Assembly: GCA_900491605.1 (NCBI GenBank)
Contig: UESW01003831.1
Span: forward strand, 199,100 to 263,099
Source of the DNA: Calamus simplicifolius
Lineage: Eukaryota > Streptophyta > Magnoliopsida > Arecales > Arecaceae
Direction of reading: 5' to 3'
DNA length: 64,000 nucleotides
Position 1 is the stretch's first letter, and each line of letters starts with the position of its first letter. The notes under the pieces were generated by a model. That model saw only the letters and a program-made list of their open reading frames with translations. It was not told the origin of the DNA and did not search any database. Made by a program: the position numbers and the translations under genes. Positions 49,870-58,788 of this stretch are shown piece after piece.

Positions 49870-50140
49870 TGTTAAGATATCAATTCTCTGATTTTGTGCT
49901 GAAGATTCACTCCCTGATTTTATGCCGTTAAGATATTAACTCCCTGATTTTGTGCTGAAGATTTACTCCATGATTTTGTGCTGTTGAGATATCAACTCCC
50001 TGATTTTGTGCTGAAGATTCACTCCCTAATTTTGTGCTGATTTTAGGCTAAAATTTGTAAATATATATTAAATATATATTATTTTCTTTCTGTAAATATT
50101 TACTTCCTATTTTGTATCAAACATTCAATTTATATGCCCA
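49870..50140 (+). repeat. 3' LTR of the truncated Copia element, with internal tandem repeat
   Basis: It starts TGTTAAGATATC after the polypurine tract. About three units of 60 bp follow, each with ACTCCCTGATTTTGTGCTGA. The 3' boundary is my estimate, since no second LTR is available for comparison. Confidence 0.65.
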
Positions 50141-50235
50141 TTAAGCTTGAGGGAATAATCATGCTGATTGATTTTCAGTCTTCATCTTTTTTTCTCTCCC
50201 TTTTTTTCTTCTCATACTGCATCACTCAAAGGACA

Positions 50236-50705
50236 CAGTTGGTCAACCGCATATGGGAATCCAAGCATCTCTTCACCCCAGGCTTTCCAAAACCATTCTC
50301 CTGGTCTTCTGATCGAGTTCCTTGACATGCTTTGAGAAAGAGCAAATTGTCTCGCTAAAACTTTAATTACCATAAGGCCACATGATAGCAATGAATCTCT
50401 AGACTGTATAAGGACATCGGCATCCTCAATTCCCATGCTCTCAAAGAGAGGTAGGTCTGCGTATTGGCCTACGTAGCCATGATTTAGCTTGTCGAAAATA
50501 TTGCATGACTTGGCCTCGGTGGGAAGGGAGAAAAGCTCTTCCAAAGCAGGGAAGAAGGCCCATCGAAGCTCTTCAGGGACTTTGGGGAAGGCCACCTCGA
50601 AGCATCCGAAGGTCTCCAGCGCTTGTCGGACTTAGGCTCGCACCGAGTCCCAAGTTTTTGATCCGAGCTGCTGGCCCTCAACTGAGATATCTAATCTACG
50701 GAGCT
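50236..50705 (-). pseudogene. AOP-like 2-oxoglutarate-dependent dioxygenase fragment, N-terminal part (long copy)
   Basis: Intact members oxidise small metabolites using Fe(II) and 2-oxoglutarate. Reading from 50705 downward gives LDISVEGQQLGSKTWDSVRA, a stop, then VRQALETFGCFEVAFPKVP, EELRWAFFPALEELFSLP, NHGYVGQYADLPLFESMG and IEDADVL. A frame change near 50400 continues as MWPYGN, a stop, then SFSETICSFSKHVKELDQ and TRRMVLESLG. These are the N-terminal (DIOX_N) blocks of AOP1-like proteins in correct order. The iron-binding HxD...H core is absent, so no enzyme could be made. The first 140 bp are shared with the right-hand repeat of the LTR-like element, so the fragment lies inside an LTR. 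Confidence 0.75.
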
Positions 50706-51893
50706 CCAAGGGGGGCTGAGAAACCATTTTTTGCGGTGGCCGACCTAGGTGGCCGAGTAGAATTGGCCGATCCGGATGCGATCATTGTTGCCGATGAGGT
50801 TTATTGCCCCATCAGATGCCCTCCATACTCCTGAGCTTGTGCATGCCTTGCATCCGCCTAGCAAAAGGCGTGTAGAGCTCTTTATCTTCGCGCTTATCTT
50901 TGCATGTTAGCTTTGTCTCCGATTCCTTTCTAGTGAAGGAATCCTTCTCTTTTCGCACTGCTTCCGACAGCTTTCACTTACATTGCACAGGTTTCCATCT
51001 ACAACAGCACACCCTATAGGACTGTGCTCTTGCTTGTTTGAAGAACTTCAGGTAAGATTGGAGGCAGAGTGGCTACAACTTGGTCGTCTGGCCATGACTT
51101 GGCCATATGGGAACGGCTAGCTGCCATCTCCCGACTTGAATCAGGAGGCAGTAGCCCGCCAACTGTGAGTCAAGAATTTGATCTTCCCAACTATGAGCTG
51201 GTTTGGAAGTGGGTGTCTGTAACTGTGAGTCAGGGAGATGATCGCTCCTAATTGTGAGCTGACGGGGTCTTCTTGGCCTGCTGAGGGCGACTTGTTGCCA
51301 TCTGCCAACTTGGCGTCAGGAGGTAGTTCGTTGCCATTTGCCGACTTGGAGTCGAAAGGTCTTTCGTTGCCATCTGCCAACTTGGAGTTGGGAGGTCTTA
51401 CTCGGGAGCTACTGGAGTCCTACCCGATGGCTACTTGAGTCCTACCCAGATGGCTACTAGGGTCCTACTTGGGTGGCTGCTGTTGGCGGAGTCCTACCCA
51501 GGTGGCTGCTGAGACTGGCCTAGGGACTGCTGAGACCGACCCGAGGGCATCCAACGACTGTGAGCTAGGAGGTCGACGTCTTCCAATTGTGAGCCAACTA
51601 GACTTATCTGACCCAGGGTCAAAAAGTGGGCGTTCGACGACTGTGAGTTGGGATGTCGACATCTTCCAACTTAAAGCAAGCGAACTTATCTGACGTGAAG
51701 TCGGGAAGTTGTCATCATCCGGCAACTGTAAGCTGAGAGGTCGACGTCTCTCAACTGTGAACCCATTGGAGTTGTTCGACGTAGAACTGAGAAGTTATCG
51801 TTATCCAGCGACTGTGAGCTGGAAGGTCAATGTCTCCCAACGTGAGTCCACTAAAATCATTCGATGTGGAGCTGAGAAATTGATCTTCATTCC

Positions 51894-52034
51894 CCAAGCT
51901 CTTCAGGGACTTTGGGGAAGGCCGCCTTGAAGCATTCGAAGGTCTCTGGCGCTTGTTGGACTTGGGATCGCACCGAGTCCTAGGTTTTTGATCTGAACTG
52001 CAGGCCCTGAACTGAGAGATCTAATCTTGGGAGC
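51894..52034 (-). pseudogene. AOP-like dioxygenase fragment (short copy) in the right terminal repeat
   Basis: Reading downward from 52034 gives LPRLDLSVQGLQFRSKT, a stop, then DSVRSQVQQAPETFECF and KAAFPKVPEEL, after which the similarity ends abruptly at about 51894. It corresponds to the first part of the longer copy at 50236-50705. The Gln in DSVRSQV replaces the stop seen in the other copy, so each repeat keeps different ancestral positions. Confidence 0.7.
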
Positions 52035-52144
52035 TCCAAGGGGGGCTAAGAAGCCATTTTTTGCGATGGTTGACTTGGGTGGCCGAGTAGAAATGGCCGA
52101 CTCTGATGCGATCACCGTTGCCGATGGGGTTTATTGCCCCATCA

Positions 52145-52413
52145 TACATAAATGCCAATTAAAAAGACATTATATCACAAATTCAATTGATAAGAGAAAA
52201 ATTCCAACTCCTTTCCTACATCAACAGGGAAGCCAAAATTTCATATCGGACGACTCTAGCCTAACTATAGAATATTGCAGCCGACATCAGCAACCATATT
52301 CCAAATTCCTTCAATCATAAATTTCCTCTAAAGACATCATAAACTAAAAAAATCTTCAATGTAATACCAATGAGACCTTAGAAACAACCCGCCGAGCTAC
52401 AATATCTCTATAG
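52145..52413. other. Intergenic, no gene seen
   Basis: AT-rich unique-looking sequence between two elements, with no coding signature. Confidence 0.45.
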
Positions 52414-52738
52414 GGTCTGTTTGGATTGGGTGAATGAAGGGTAGGGGAAGGAAACGAAGAGAAAAGGTAAGTTATTTTGTTTGGAAGGAAGGTGAAAGAA
52501 AGAGGAGAAAAAAATGAGAGTACTTGGTTACTCTGTTTCTCTCTCAACGAATGTAAATTTGTTAACAATTTAAACCCTCAAATTGAAGGTAAGTTGAGGA
52601 ATAAAACTTTTCTTTTTCCTTCCATCCTTTTCAAATAAGAAAAAAAAAAAAAAAAACCTCTTTTCTCTTCCTTCCCTTTCCACCCCTTTACTTCCTTTTA
52701 CTCCCCTTTCCTTTCCCTTCAAAGATCCTAACATAGCC
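52414..52738. mobile_element. MITE-like element with degenerate inverted ends
   Basis: The left end, GGTCTGTTTGGAT (52415), resembles the inverse of the right end, GGCTATGTTAGGAT (52738). The left half is purine-rich (AAGGAAGG motifs) and the right half pyrimidine-rich, so the element can fold on itself. Target duplications are unclear. Confidence 0.5.
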
Positions 52739-53540
52739 AATAGAATCAACATGACACACCTATGCGAATCGACCTCCTGAATCAGAGTATGATCCCTTTT
52801 AAATTGCAACTCCAATTGATATAGATTATAATATACTAATAGTAGTTTCCAAAAATCCAGAAGAAATCAATTGACCAAATCCTCGAAACCAACATTCGAT
52901 TCGATCAGGTAGGGATAAATTTCTTGATCTCATTAAAAATCCAAGAAATCTCATATTAAAGACTCTGTGGTCCAGTGACAATAAGAGTTCAAACTAAATC
53001 CCTCCATAAAGACGTAAATCGAACGATCCGAAAGAAAACCCAGCGATCTGGCACCACAAAGAACGGATACACCCGCTTGAAACACAGATTAACATTCCAA
53101 GATACAGAAGAAGTAGAAGAAGAATAAGGGGAGGGCGAAAGAAAGACCATCTCCAAAACCCTAAACCTGGAAGAAACCTTCTGTATACCTCAACCAGATT
53201 AGATAGCGTCGCGGAGATCGACACTAACCTCTTTTCGAGAAGATGGAGCCGAGAAGCCCGCGTAAGGAGGCAAGGAAAAGAAAAGAACGGTAAATGGAAA
53301 CGACGAACGACGCCGCGTACCCTTCGCTTCGGGCGGGCCCTATGTCGCGCTACGGGTGATATTCTGGAGAATGACTGCGTATCAGGAGAAATACTCGCTT
53401 GGCAATAGCCGCAATACCAAGTATATACAAGGATACGTAGATGAATACTTACGCGGGACTCGTGAAGATCTACGGCCTTGCTTTTTCTGGAAAGCATCTT
53501 AGCCGCCCAACAAGGCTCCGCCGCGATAGTCCGCATAAAT
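52739..53540 (-). promoter_or_regulatory. Possible 5' end (promoter and leader) of a minus-strand gene
   Basis: On the minus strand from about 53540 downward, GC-rich sequence passes into a leader-like stretch. It has splice-like steps (GAAAAGAGGTTAGTG near 53231, GAGGTATACAG near 53190), TTTAGGGTTTTGGAGATGG, and then T-rich intron-like DNA. A 180-codon open frame (52994-53536) spans it but has low-complexity leucine and arginine content and no family signature. If a gene starts here, its coding exons would lie further left, and I could not identify them. Confidence 0.3.
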
Positions 53541-53849
53541 AGCCGTTTGCTGACGTGGGTGCCAGCGGCCGGGAACGGGTACGGGATCGCAAGCGGCGGG
53601 GAATCCCGTGGACGACGTGGAAAAAGGAAACATGTTAGGATGGATGTTTGTTTCGTGACACGTGTCTACATCGGAAGAAAATATTGAGGCTTGGAAACGG
53701 TTTTTAAGAAAAATAAATAAATTCTTACACTCTATAATTCGGCACAACAGAAAATTGTTGGCTTTCACCTCATGAAGAAGCACATCGTACGTGGAATTTT
53801 TTTTATAAAAGATATTGCAAAGTTTATAAGGGAAGGAGGAAATAACTAA

Positions 53850-54557
53850 GGCTGCCTTTCGATGTCAAAAAGTTATTTCAGAAATAGAAATACGAATTCA
53901 ATAGGAATAGCTTATTCCCTTTGTTATTCAAGATTTTTGTTTGAATGAAAATATGGTATTTCATGTTATTCTAGTGCAATTAATACAGTGTTATTTCAAA
54001 TGATGTTTGGATGACATAAAAATAAGCATGTATTCCAGTAGGAATATTAAGAATTTTTCTAAAATTCCAAAGATACCTCTTTCAATAAAAATAGTTTATC
54101 AATTTTTATTTTTTAAAATGACTTGAATAAATTATTATTTATTAATAAATAAGATAATAAATTAATTATTATTAATAAATAATATAAGAACATACTTAAT
54201 AAATTATTTTATATTAATAAATAAAAAAATAACATACTTAATTTATTATTTTTTATTAATAAATTTATTTTAATTTTAAATTATATTAAAAAATAAATTT
54301 ATTTTATTTAATTTATTTAAATGACATTATAAATAAATTTATTTAATTTATTTAATTTAATTTCATCGGTGCCCCTGAAATGCTGAAGTGAAAATATGAG
54401 CTATTCCATAAGGTACCATGAAATAAGAAATCGGAATAAGAAGGATTAATTGGAATAGCTATTCTAATGGGGGCCATGCTCCTTTTTCATTGTGTTTGAG
54501 GAAATAAGGTAGAATAAAAGTTTATTTCATGCCTTATTCCCTCGTTCAAACATAGCC
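53850..54557. mobile_element. Tourist-like (PIF/Harbinger) non-autonomous element in the PADRE gene 1 upstream region
   Basis: The left end, GGCTGCCTTTCGATG, matches the inverse of the right end, GGCTATGTTTGAACG, and both sides are flanked by TAA (53847-53849 and 54558-54560). Sub-ends are also inverted relatives: CGAATTCAATAGGAATAGCTTATTCC on the left, AATTGGAATAGCTATTC on the right. The 708-bp interior is AT-rich with AATAAATTTATT repeats and no transposase. Its right end lies 344 bp before the PADRE gene 1 start codon. Confidence 0.82.
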
Positions 54558-54720
54558 TAAGAAAATAAAAATATGATTCACATGTTAAAACAGCTGCCAC
54601 TGCGCTCTAGTATAGCTGTCCGCTGACCAGTCCGGAAGACACGGGAACGAAGGGTAATGTTGACTCGACGGGGCCAGCAACCCTATCCCCTCCGCGGTCT
54701 GACCACCACGTTTCCTCGAT

Positions 54721-54901
54721 CTGCCACGCGTCATTCCTGCTGCCCTTCGCTTCTTTTCCACCTCGACCCCCTATATATCCCCTTGCCCGAGTCCCCGATT
54801 CTTCTCCCAACTCAAGCTCTTGTCTTCGCAGCTAAAGATTAGAGATTTTCTTTTGAGAGGAAAGTAGAACTTCCGTACTAGAGCTGAGTCTTCGAATATC
54901 C
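54721..54901 (+). promoter_or_regulatory. Core promoter and leader of PADRE gene 1
   Basis: A TATATAT box lies at 54772-54778 in CCCCCTATATATCCCC, about 124 bp before the ATG, which leaves room for a leader of about 90-100 bases. Upstream, CCACGCGTC at 54725-54732 contains ACGCGT, a CGCG-box core bound by calmodulin-regulated CAMTA factors in other plants. The TATA call is firm on wording; the CGCG-box role is inference. Confidence 0.65.
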
Positions 54902-55399
54902 ATGGGAAACCACGCCTCGTGCATTCCGCGAAGCACCAAACCGCGCACGGCCAAGCTGGTGGACGCCAGGGGGAATCTCCGGCTCGTGGAGATGCCCGCC
55001 AGCACGGCGGAGCTGATGCTAGAGGCACCCGGTCACGTGGTGGCGCGCGCCGAGGAGGTCATGATGACGCGACGCGCGTCCGGTATGCGGGCCGACGAAG
55101 AGCTGCGGCCTGGGGAGGTGTACCTGCTGCTTCCGGTGGACCGGGTCGGGTCCAGGCTTTCCCACCGGCAGATGGAGGTCCTGGTCGGGGTCGTTGAAGG
55201 CGGGAAGAGAAGAGGGAATGGGAAGGAGGGCTGTGGATCCGGGACCCGGGTGTTCCCGGTAGCCGGTAAGGAACAGGAGAACGGAACAGGGAAGTGGTTT
55301 CTAGAGGAAAAGATTTCAGGATTTCCCGGTCAAGGGATTGGTGGTTACCGGCAATGGCGGTGGAAGCCCACGCTAGGCATCATCCAAGAATCCAGTTAG
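54902..55399 (+). CDS. PADRE domain (DUF4228) protein 1
   Basis: This 165-residue single-exon protein belongs to the plant PADRE/DUF4228 family, whose members often respond to pathogens and abiotic stress; their biochemical role is not settled. It starts MGNHASCIP, a likely N-myristoylation site with a nearby cysteine for palmitoylation, so membrane attachment is expected. The family blocks are present: KLVDARGNLRLVEMPAS (about 19-35), TAELMLEAPGHVV and GEVYLLLPVDRVGSRLS (about 70-90). The C-terminal W-K-P-T-L-G-I-I-Q-E motif lies at about 153-163. The start is fixed by the MGN motif and lies downstream of a TATA box. The coding region is GC-rich in its first half. A paralogue sits at 61344-61922 on the same strand. 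A hAT element begins 33 bp after the stop. Confidence 0.9.
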   Translation: MGNHASCIPRSTKPRTAKLVDARGNLRLVEMPASTAELMLEAPGHVVARAEEVMMTRRASGMRADEELRPGEVYLLLPVDRVGSRLSHRQMEVLVGVVEGGKRRGNGKEGCGSGTRVFPVAGKEQENGTGKWFLEEKISGFPGQGIGGYRQWRWKPTLGIIQESS

Positions 55400-55432
55400 G
55401 GTCTTGGTTTCTCACTCTTATGCAGTCACACC

Positions 55433-56520
55433 TAGGAGTACAATTTGGGTCGAATTCAATCCGAATTCAACCCGCAGTACCTCATTTACAGCAGTACTCA
55501 AACTCTAATTTGCTTAACCCGAACCCGAAGGATCCAGGTTGAATCCGAACCGATTTGCAACTTGAACCGGGTTAAGGTTGCAGTAAACCCGAACCCGATA
55601 AAACCCGAACCCGCAAAGCCACAAGCAGCAGGCCCACTAGTGTTATGGAAGTGATGATTTAGCCTTGTTTGTTAGATTTAAAGTATGTAGAGCTGACAAT
55701 AGTTTTGTGGAAGTGATGATTCTTGGTATAAACATTCCATCAGAATCTTCATTACCTTTTAAAATGAGCAATATACCTTTAATCATTGCATTTTATCATG
55801 TAATATTGGTGGGCCAAACTAGTATCTTTATATTTTTTATTATCTTCTTTGAGACATTTGTAACTTCTAATATGAAGTTTACCAAATTTTATGAAAGCAT
55901 TTGAGAAGAGGTGATGAGCAGAAAACTAAAACATCTAGGAAAGGGGTGATAAGTTAAAAATCAGAGAGCTTTGGATGTCGAATGCAGTCTCGCTACTTGG
56001 AAAAGATCTCTCATACCAAACTTATGTGGTCTTCTAACTGGCTCTTTATATCGTCTCAATATTTTCTGCTTCCGAAGGATAAAGGTGACTTCATCAATGC
56101 ATATGGTGGCTATTGAAATGTTATGCAACATTTGAATTACTTTGAATATGTTTTGGTTTAAGAATGTACTTTTTTTTGTTTAGTCTTATGTAAAAGATGT
56201 ATATTTTTAGACATATAATTTGAAATGTGAAGCTTGTTTGTTTCAAACTTCAGCTTGTTTGTACAATCTAAAGCTTATTTGTTTCAAACTTTAGCTTATT
56301 TGTGCAATGTTAAGCTTGTTTGTTTCAGATTATCATATTTTTTTTTCTATCAACCCGAATTCCAACCCGAAACTCAACCCGAACCTGATTTTTAAAAATA
56401 GGGTTAGGATTGAGGTTTTACAAATAGGGTTAGGGTTAGGGTTAGGGTTGACATTTTATAAATAGGGTTAGGGTTAGGGTTAAGAGAAACCCGAGTTTAT
56501 GAGCCCGAGTTGCACCCTTA
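55433..56520. mobile_element. hAT-like non-autonomous element directly downstream of PADRE gene 1
   Basis: The 8-bp duplication GTCACACC flanks it perfectly (55425-55432 and 56521-56528). The ends are TAGGAGTACAATTTGGG and the inverse of the right end, TAAGGGTGCAACTCGGG. Both subterminal regions repeat AACCCGAACCC-type hexamers. The right one includes two runs of GGGTTA (about 56417-56482), and the middle has a repeat around AGCTTGTTTGTTTCAAAC (56231-56330). No transposase is encoded; short frames at 55445-55904 are not convincing. Confidence 0.87.
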
Positions 56521-56855
56521 GTCACACCATGACATGTAAAACGTGTGAATTTTTTTATTTTTTTATTTATTTATTTTTTTTTTGGTTTCATTGCAAGTGT
56601 ACAGAGGATGGGGGCCTAGCTTATATTTGTCAATTTGTTAGAATAGTGATAATTAACATTATAATTTTTTTTCCTTCAACATTTCTTTTCTTCTCCGCCC
56701 ATGGGTTTTCGGCATCTTAGGTACTTTTTCTTTAGTTCAGTCTTAATATATTTATTTTTTCTAAAAAAACACATTTAGAATCTAACATTTTTGTAAATAG
56801 GATAAAATGGCCCTATTATCTAATTAACAATGAAATATCTTGATCCTTTAAAGTT

Positions 56856-56966
56856 ACGATGCTCTCTCAATGTCATTTAATGAAGTCAGAGTCAGTCAAA
56901 GTGCATGGTATGGCGCTCTCCTTAGAGTCACGAGAAGTGCTATCATTAATGATGTCAAGTCTCAAA
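56856..56966. repeat. Inverted partner of the array segments at 57745-57860 and 58226-58335
   Basis: The phrase AGTCAGTCAAAGTGCATGG on the plus strand here appears as its reverse complement near 57820 and 58295. The shared region continues for about 110 bp, including ATGGCGCTCTCC and TCACGAGAA. Together they could pair as a long hairpin. Confidence 0.8.
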
Positions 56967-57407
56967 GTGAAGGAAAAAAAATTGAAAAGGAAGAAAAGTG
57001 GGAAGAAAGAAAACTCGAATGAGAGAAAAGTGGAAGGAAAAAAAATTGAAGAGAAAATATTTTCTCTCCTTTTGTTTGGATGAGTGGAAGGAAAATAGAG
57101 AGGAGAGAAAAATTGATAATTTATAATAATAATAATGTTCTTATTATAAATGATTAAAAAATGCATCAGTTATTTTTTTTCTTGAAGGGTCAATATCGTA
57201 ATGAAAAAAAATAAAAGAGCACTTTTGAGTTTTCTCTCCAAATTTCTTCGGAGAGAATATTTTTACGTGGGGCCCACCACTTTTTTCCTTTAGTTTTCTT
57301 TTATCCCTACTTTTCTCTCCATCCTAACAAGGTAAACTTCATTTTCTCTCCTGTTTTTTCTCCTAGTTTTCTTTCCTTCCTAGTTTTCTCTCCATCCAAA
57401 GAGAGGC
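56967..57407. mobile_element. MITE copy A, left end missing
   Basis: The right end, CTCTCCATCCAAAGAGAGGC, is followed by TTA (57408-57410). The sequence matches copy B at 58350-58785 over most of its length, including AAAATATTTTCTCTCC, CACTTTTGAGTTTTCT and GCCCACCACTTTTTT. The left terminus is lost, and array sequence joins it directly at about 56966. Confidence 0.75.
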
Positions 57408-57409
57408 TT

Positions 57410-58346
57410 AAAATCAAACTAGTCTGGCACTATCTCATCAGGATTTGTATTGGTCTCAATTACTTCCGTTCGCTCTTGGAAGTATTCTCTGGCAACTTTA
57501 TGCAATTTAAATCATGTTCGTCATACCTGACAACGTCTCGTCACATCATTCTGGTAGCATTAAATGGCAGCACTAAATGACATTGGGAGATTTTTTCTGC
57601 TGATGCACTTTGATGCTTGAAATGACATTGAGAGCGTCTGATGCTGCTGCACTTCGACAATGTCTCATCACATTATTCTGACTGCATTAAATGACACTGA
57701 GAGTGCTTTGATGCTGCTGCACTTTGACAATGTCTCGTAGCATTTAAATCGTTTGAGACTTAACATCATTAATGATATGCCAGCATTTCTCGTGACTCTG
57801 AGGAGAGCGCCATACCATGCACTTTGACTGACTCTGGCTGCATTAAATGACATTGAGAGCATGTGGACACTATCTCATCAGGATTTGTATCGATCTCAAT
57901 TACTCCCGTTCGCTCTTGGAAGTATTCTCTTGCAACTTTCTGCAATTTAAACTTGTTCGTCATACCTGACAACGTCTCGTCACATCATTCTGGCAGCATC
58001 AAATAGCAACACTAAATGACACCGGGAGTGCTTTGATGCTGCTACACTTTGATGCTTGAAATGACACTGAGAGCATCTAATGCTGCTGCACTCTGAAGTC
58101 TTGTCACATCATTCTGACAGCATTAAATGTCAGCATTAAACGACACTGAGAGTGCTTTGATGCTGCTGCACTTTGACAATGTCTCGCAGTATTTAAATCG
58201 TACTGACAGCGTCATACTGCTGCACTTTGAGACTTGACATCATTAATGATACACCAACACTTCTCGTGACTCTGAGAAGAGCGCCATACCATGCACTCTG
58301 ACTGACTCTGGCTGCATTAAATGACATTGAGAGCGCGTCGTAACTC
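57410..58346. repeat. Irregular tandem array between two MITE copies
   Basis: A unit of about 450 bp occurs twice (about 57428-57860 and 57880-58335), each opening CTATCTCATCAGGATTTGTAT. Inside each, GCATTAAATGACA(C/T)TGAGAG recurs at intervals of about 110-150 bp. A related segment lies inverted at 56856-56966. Each big unit can be read on the minus strand as KVAREYFQERT followed by a similar acidic stretch, which I do not recognise. Confidence 0.8.
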
Positions 58347-58349
58347 TTA

Positions 58350-58785
58350 TGCTCTATTTGGATGGAGAAAAAAGTGAGAGGAAAGAAAATTGGGAGGAGA
58401 GAAAAGTGGGAGGAAAGAAAATTAAAGAGAAAATATTTTCTCTCCTTATTTGGATGAGTGAAAAAAATAGAGAGAAGAAAAAAGTTGATAATTTACAATG
58501 ATAATAATGTCCTTATTATAAATAATTAAAAAATACATAAATTTTTTCTTGAATGATCAATATCGGAATAAAAAAAAATGAAAGGGCACTTTTGAGTTTT
58601 CTTTCCGAAATCTCTCAGAGAAAACTTTTACTTGGAGCCCACCACTTTTTTTCCTCTATTTTCTCCTCTAGTTTTCTTTCCTCCTTACTTTTCTCTCCAT
58701 TCAAACAAAGTAAACTTTATTTTCTCTTATGTTTTCTCTCCTAGTTTTCTTTTCTCCATAGTTTTCTCTCCATCCAAACAGAGGC
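58350..58785. mobile_element. MITE copy B, Tourist-like
   Basis: The left end, GCTCTATTTGGATGGAGA, matches the inverse of the right end, GCCTCTGTTTGGATGGAGA. TTA flanks lie at 58347-58349 and 58786-58788. Both arms are purine/pyrimidine-rich and complementary, so the element can form a hairpin. It is 436 bp and non-coding. Confidence 0.8.
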
Positions 58786-58788
58786 TTA

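Larger units (their letters stand above)
46500..50140 (+). mobile_element. Ty1/Copia LTR retrotransposon, 5'-truncated and decayed
   Basis: The element runs from the end of gag through protease, integrase, reverse transcriptase and RNase H to a 3' LTR. The polypurine tract GCTTGAGGGAGAG (49857-49869) is followed by TGTTAAGATATC at 49870, the LTR start. No upstream copy of this LTR exists in the window, so the 5' LTR and most of gag are missing. The 3' LTR end is not certain, about 50140. Motif wording differs from the Angela-like element at 1-7813 and is closer to the RE1/Tork-type elements common in plants. The pol region has several stops and frame changes. Confidence 0.88.
50163..52144 (-). 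mobile_element. Small LTR-like element carrying dioxygenase gene fragments in both terminal repeats
   Basis: Two direct repeats end in TTTATTGCCCCATCA (50814 and 52144) and share about 250 bp (about 50566-50814 and 51894-52144). On the minus strand they begin TGATGGGGCAATAAACC, close to the LTR start of the gag-only element (TGATGGGGCC). The sequence inside 50814 (GATGCCCTCCATACTCC and onward) is also related to that element's polypurine-side interior at 13752. The interior (50815-51893) is non-coding and full of short repeats around GACTGTGAGCTGGGAGGTCG. No primer binding site, gag or pol is visible, and the right repeat looks truncated. I read it as a deletion derivative of a non-autonomous LTR element. 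Its left limit is uncertain. Confidence 0.6.

Noticed and set aside
52994..53536. 180-residue minus-strand open frame
   Set aside because: Low-complexity composition with a leucine run, splice-like signals within it, and no family signature; it reads better as leader and intron sequence.
56417..56482. Interstitial telomere
   Set aside because: The repeat is the six-base GGGTTA, not the plant TTTAGGG, is very short, and lies within the hexamer-rich end of a hAT element.
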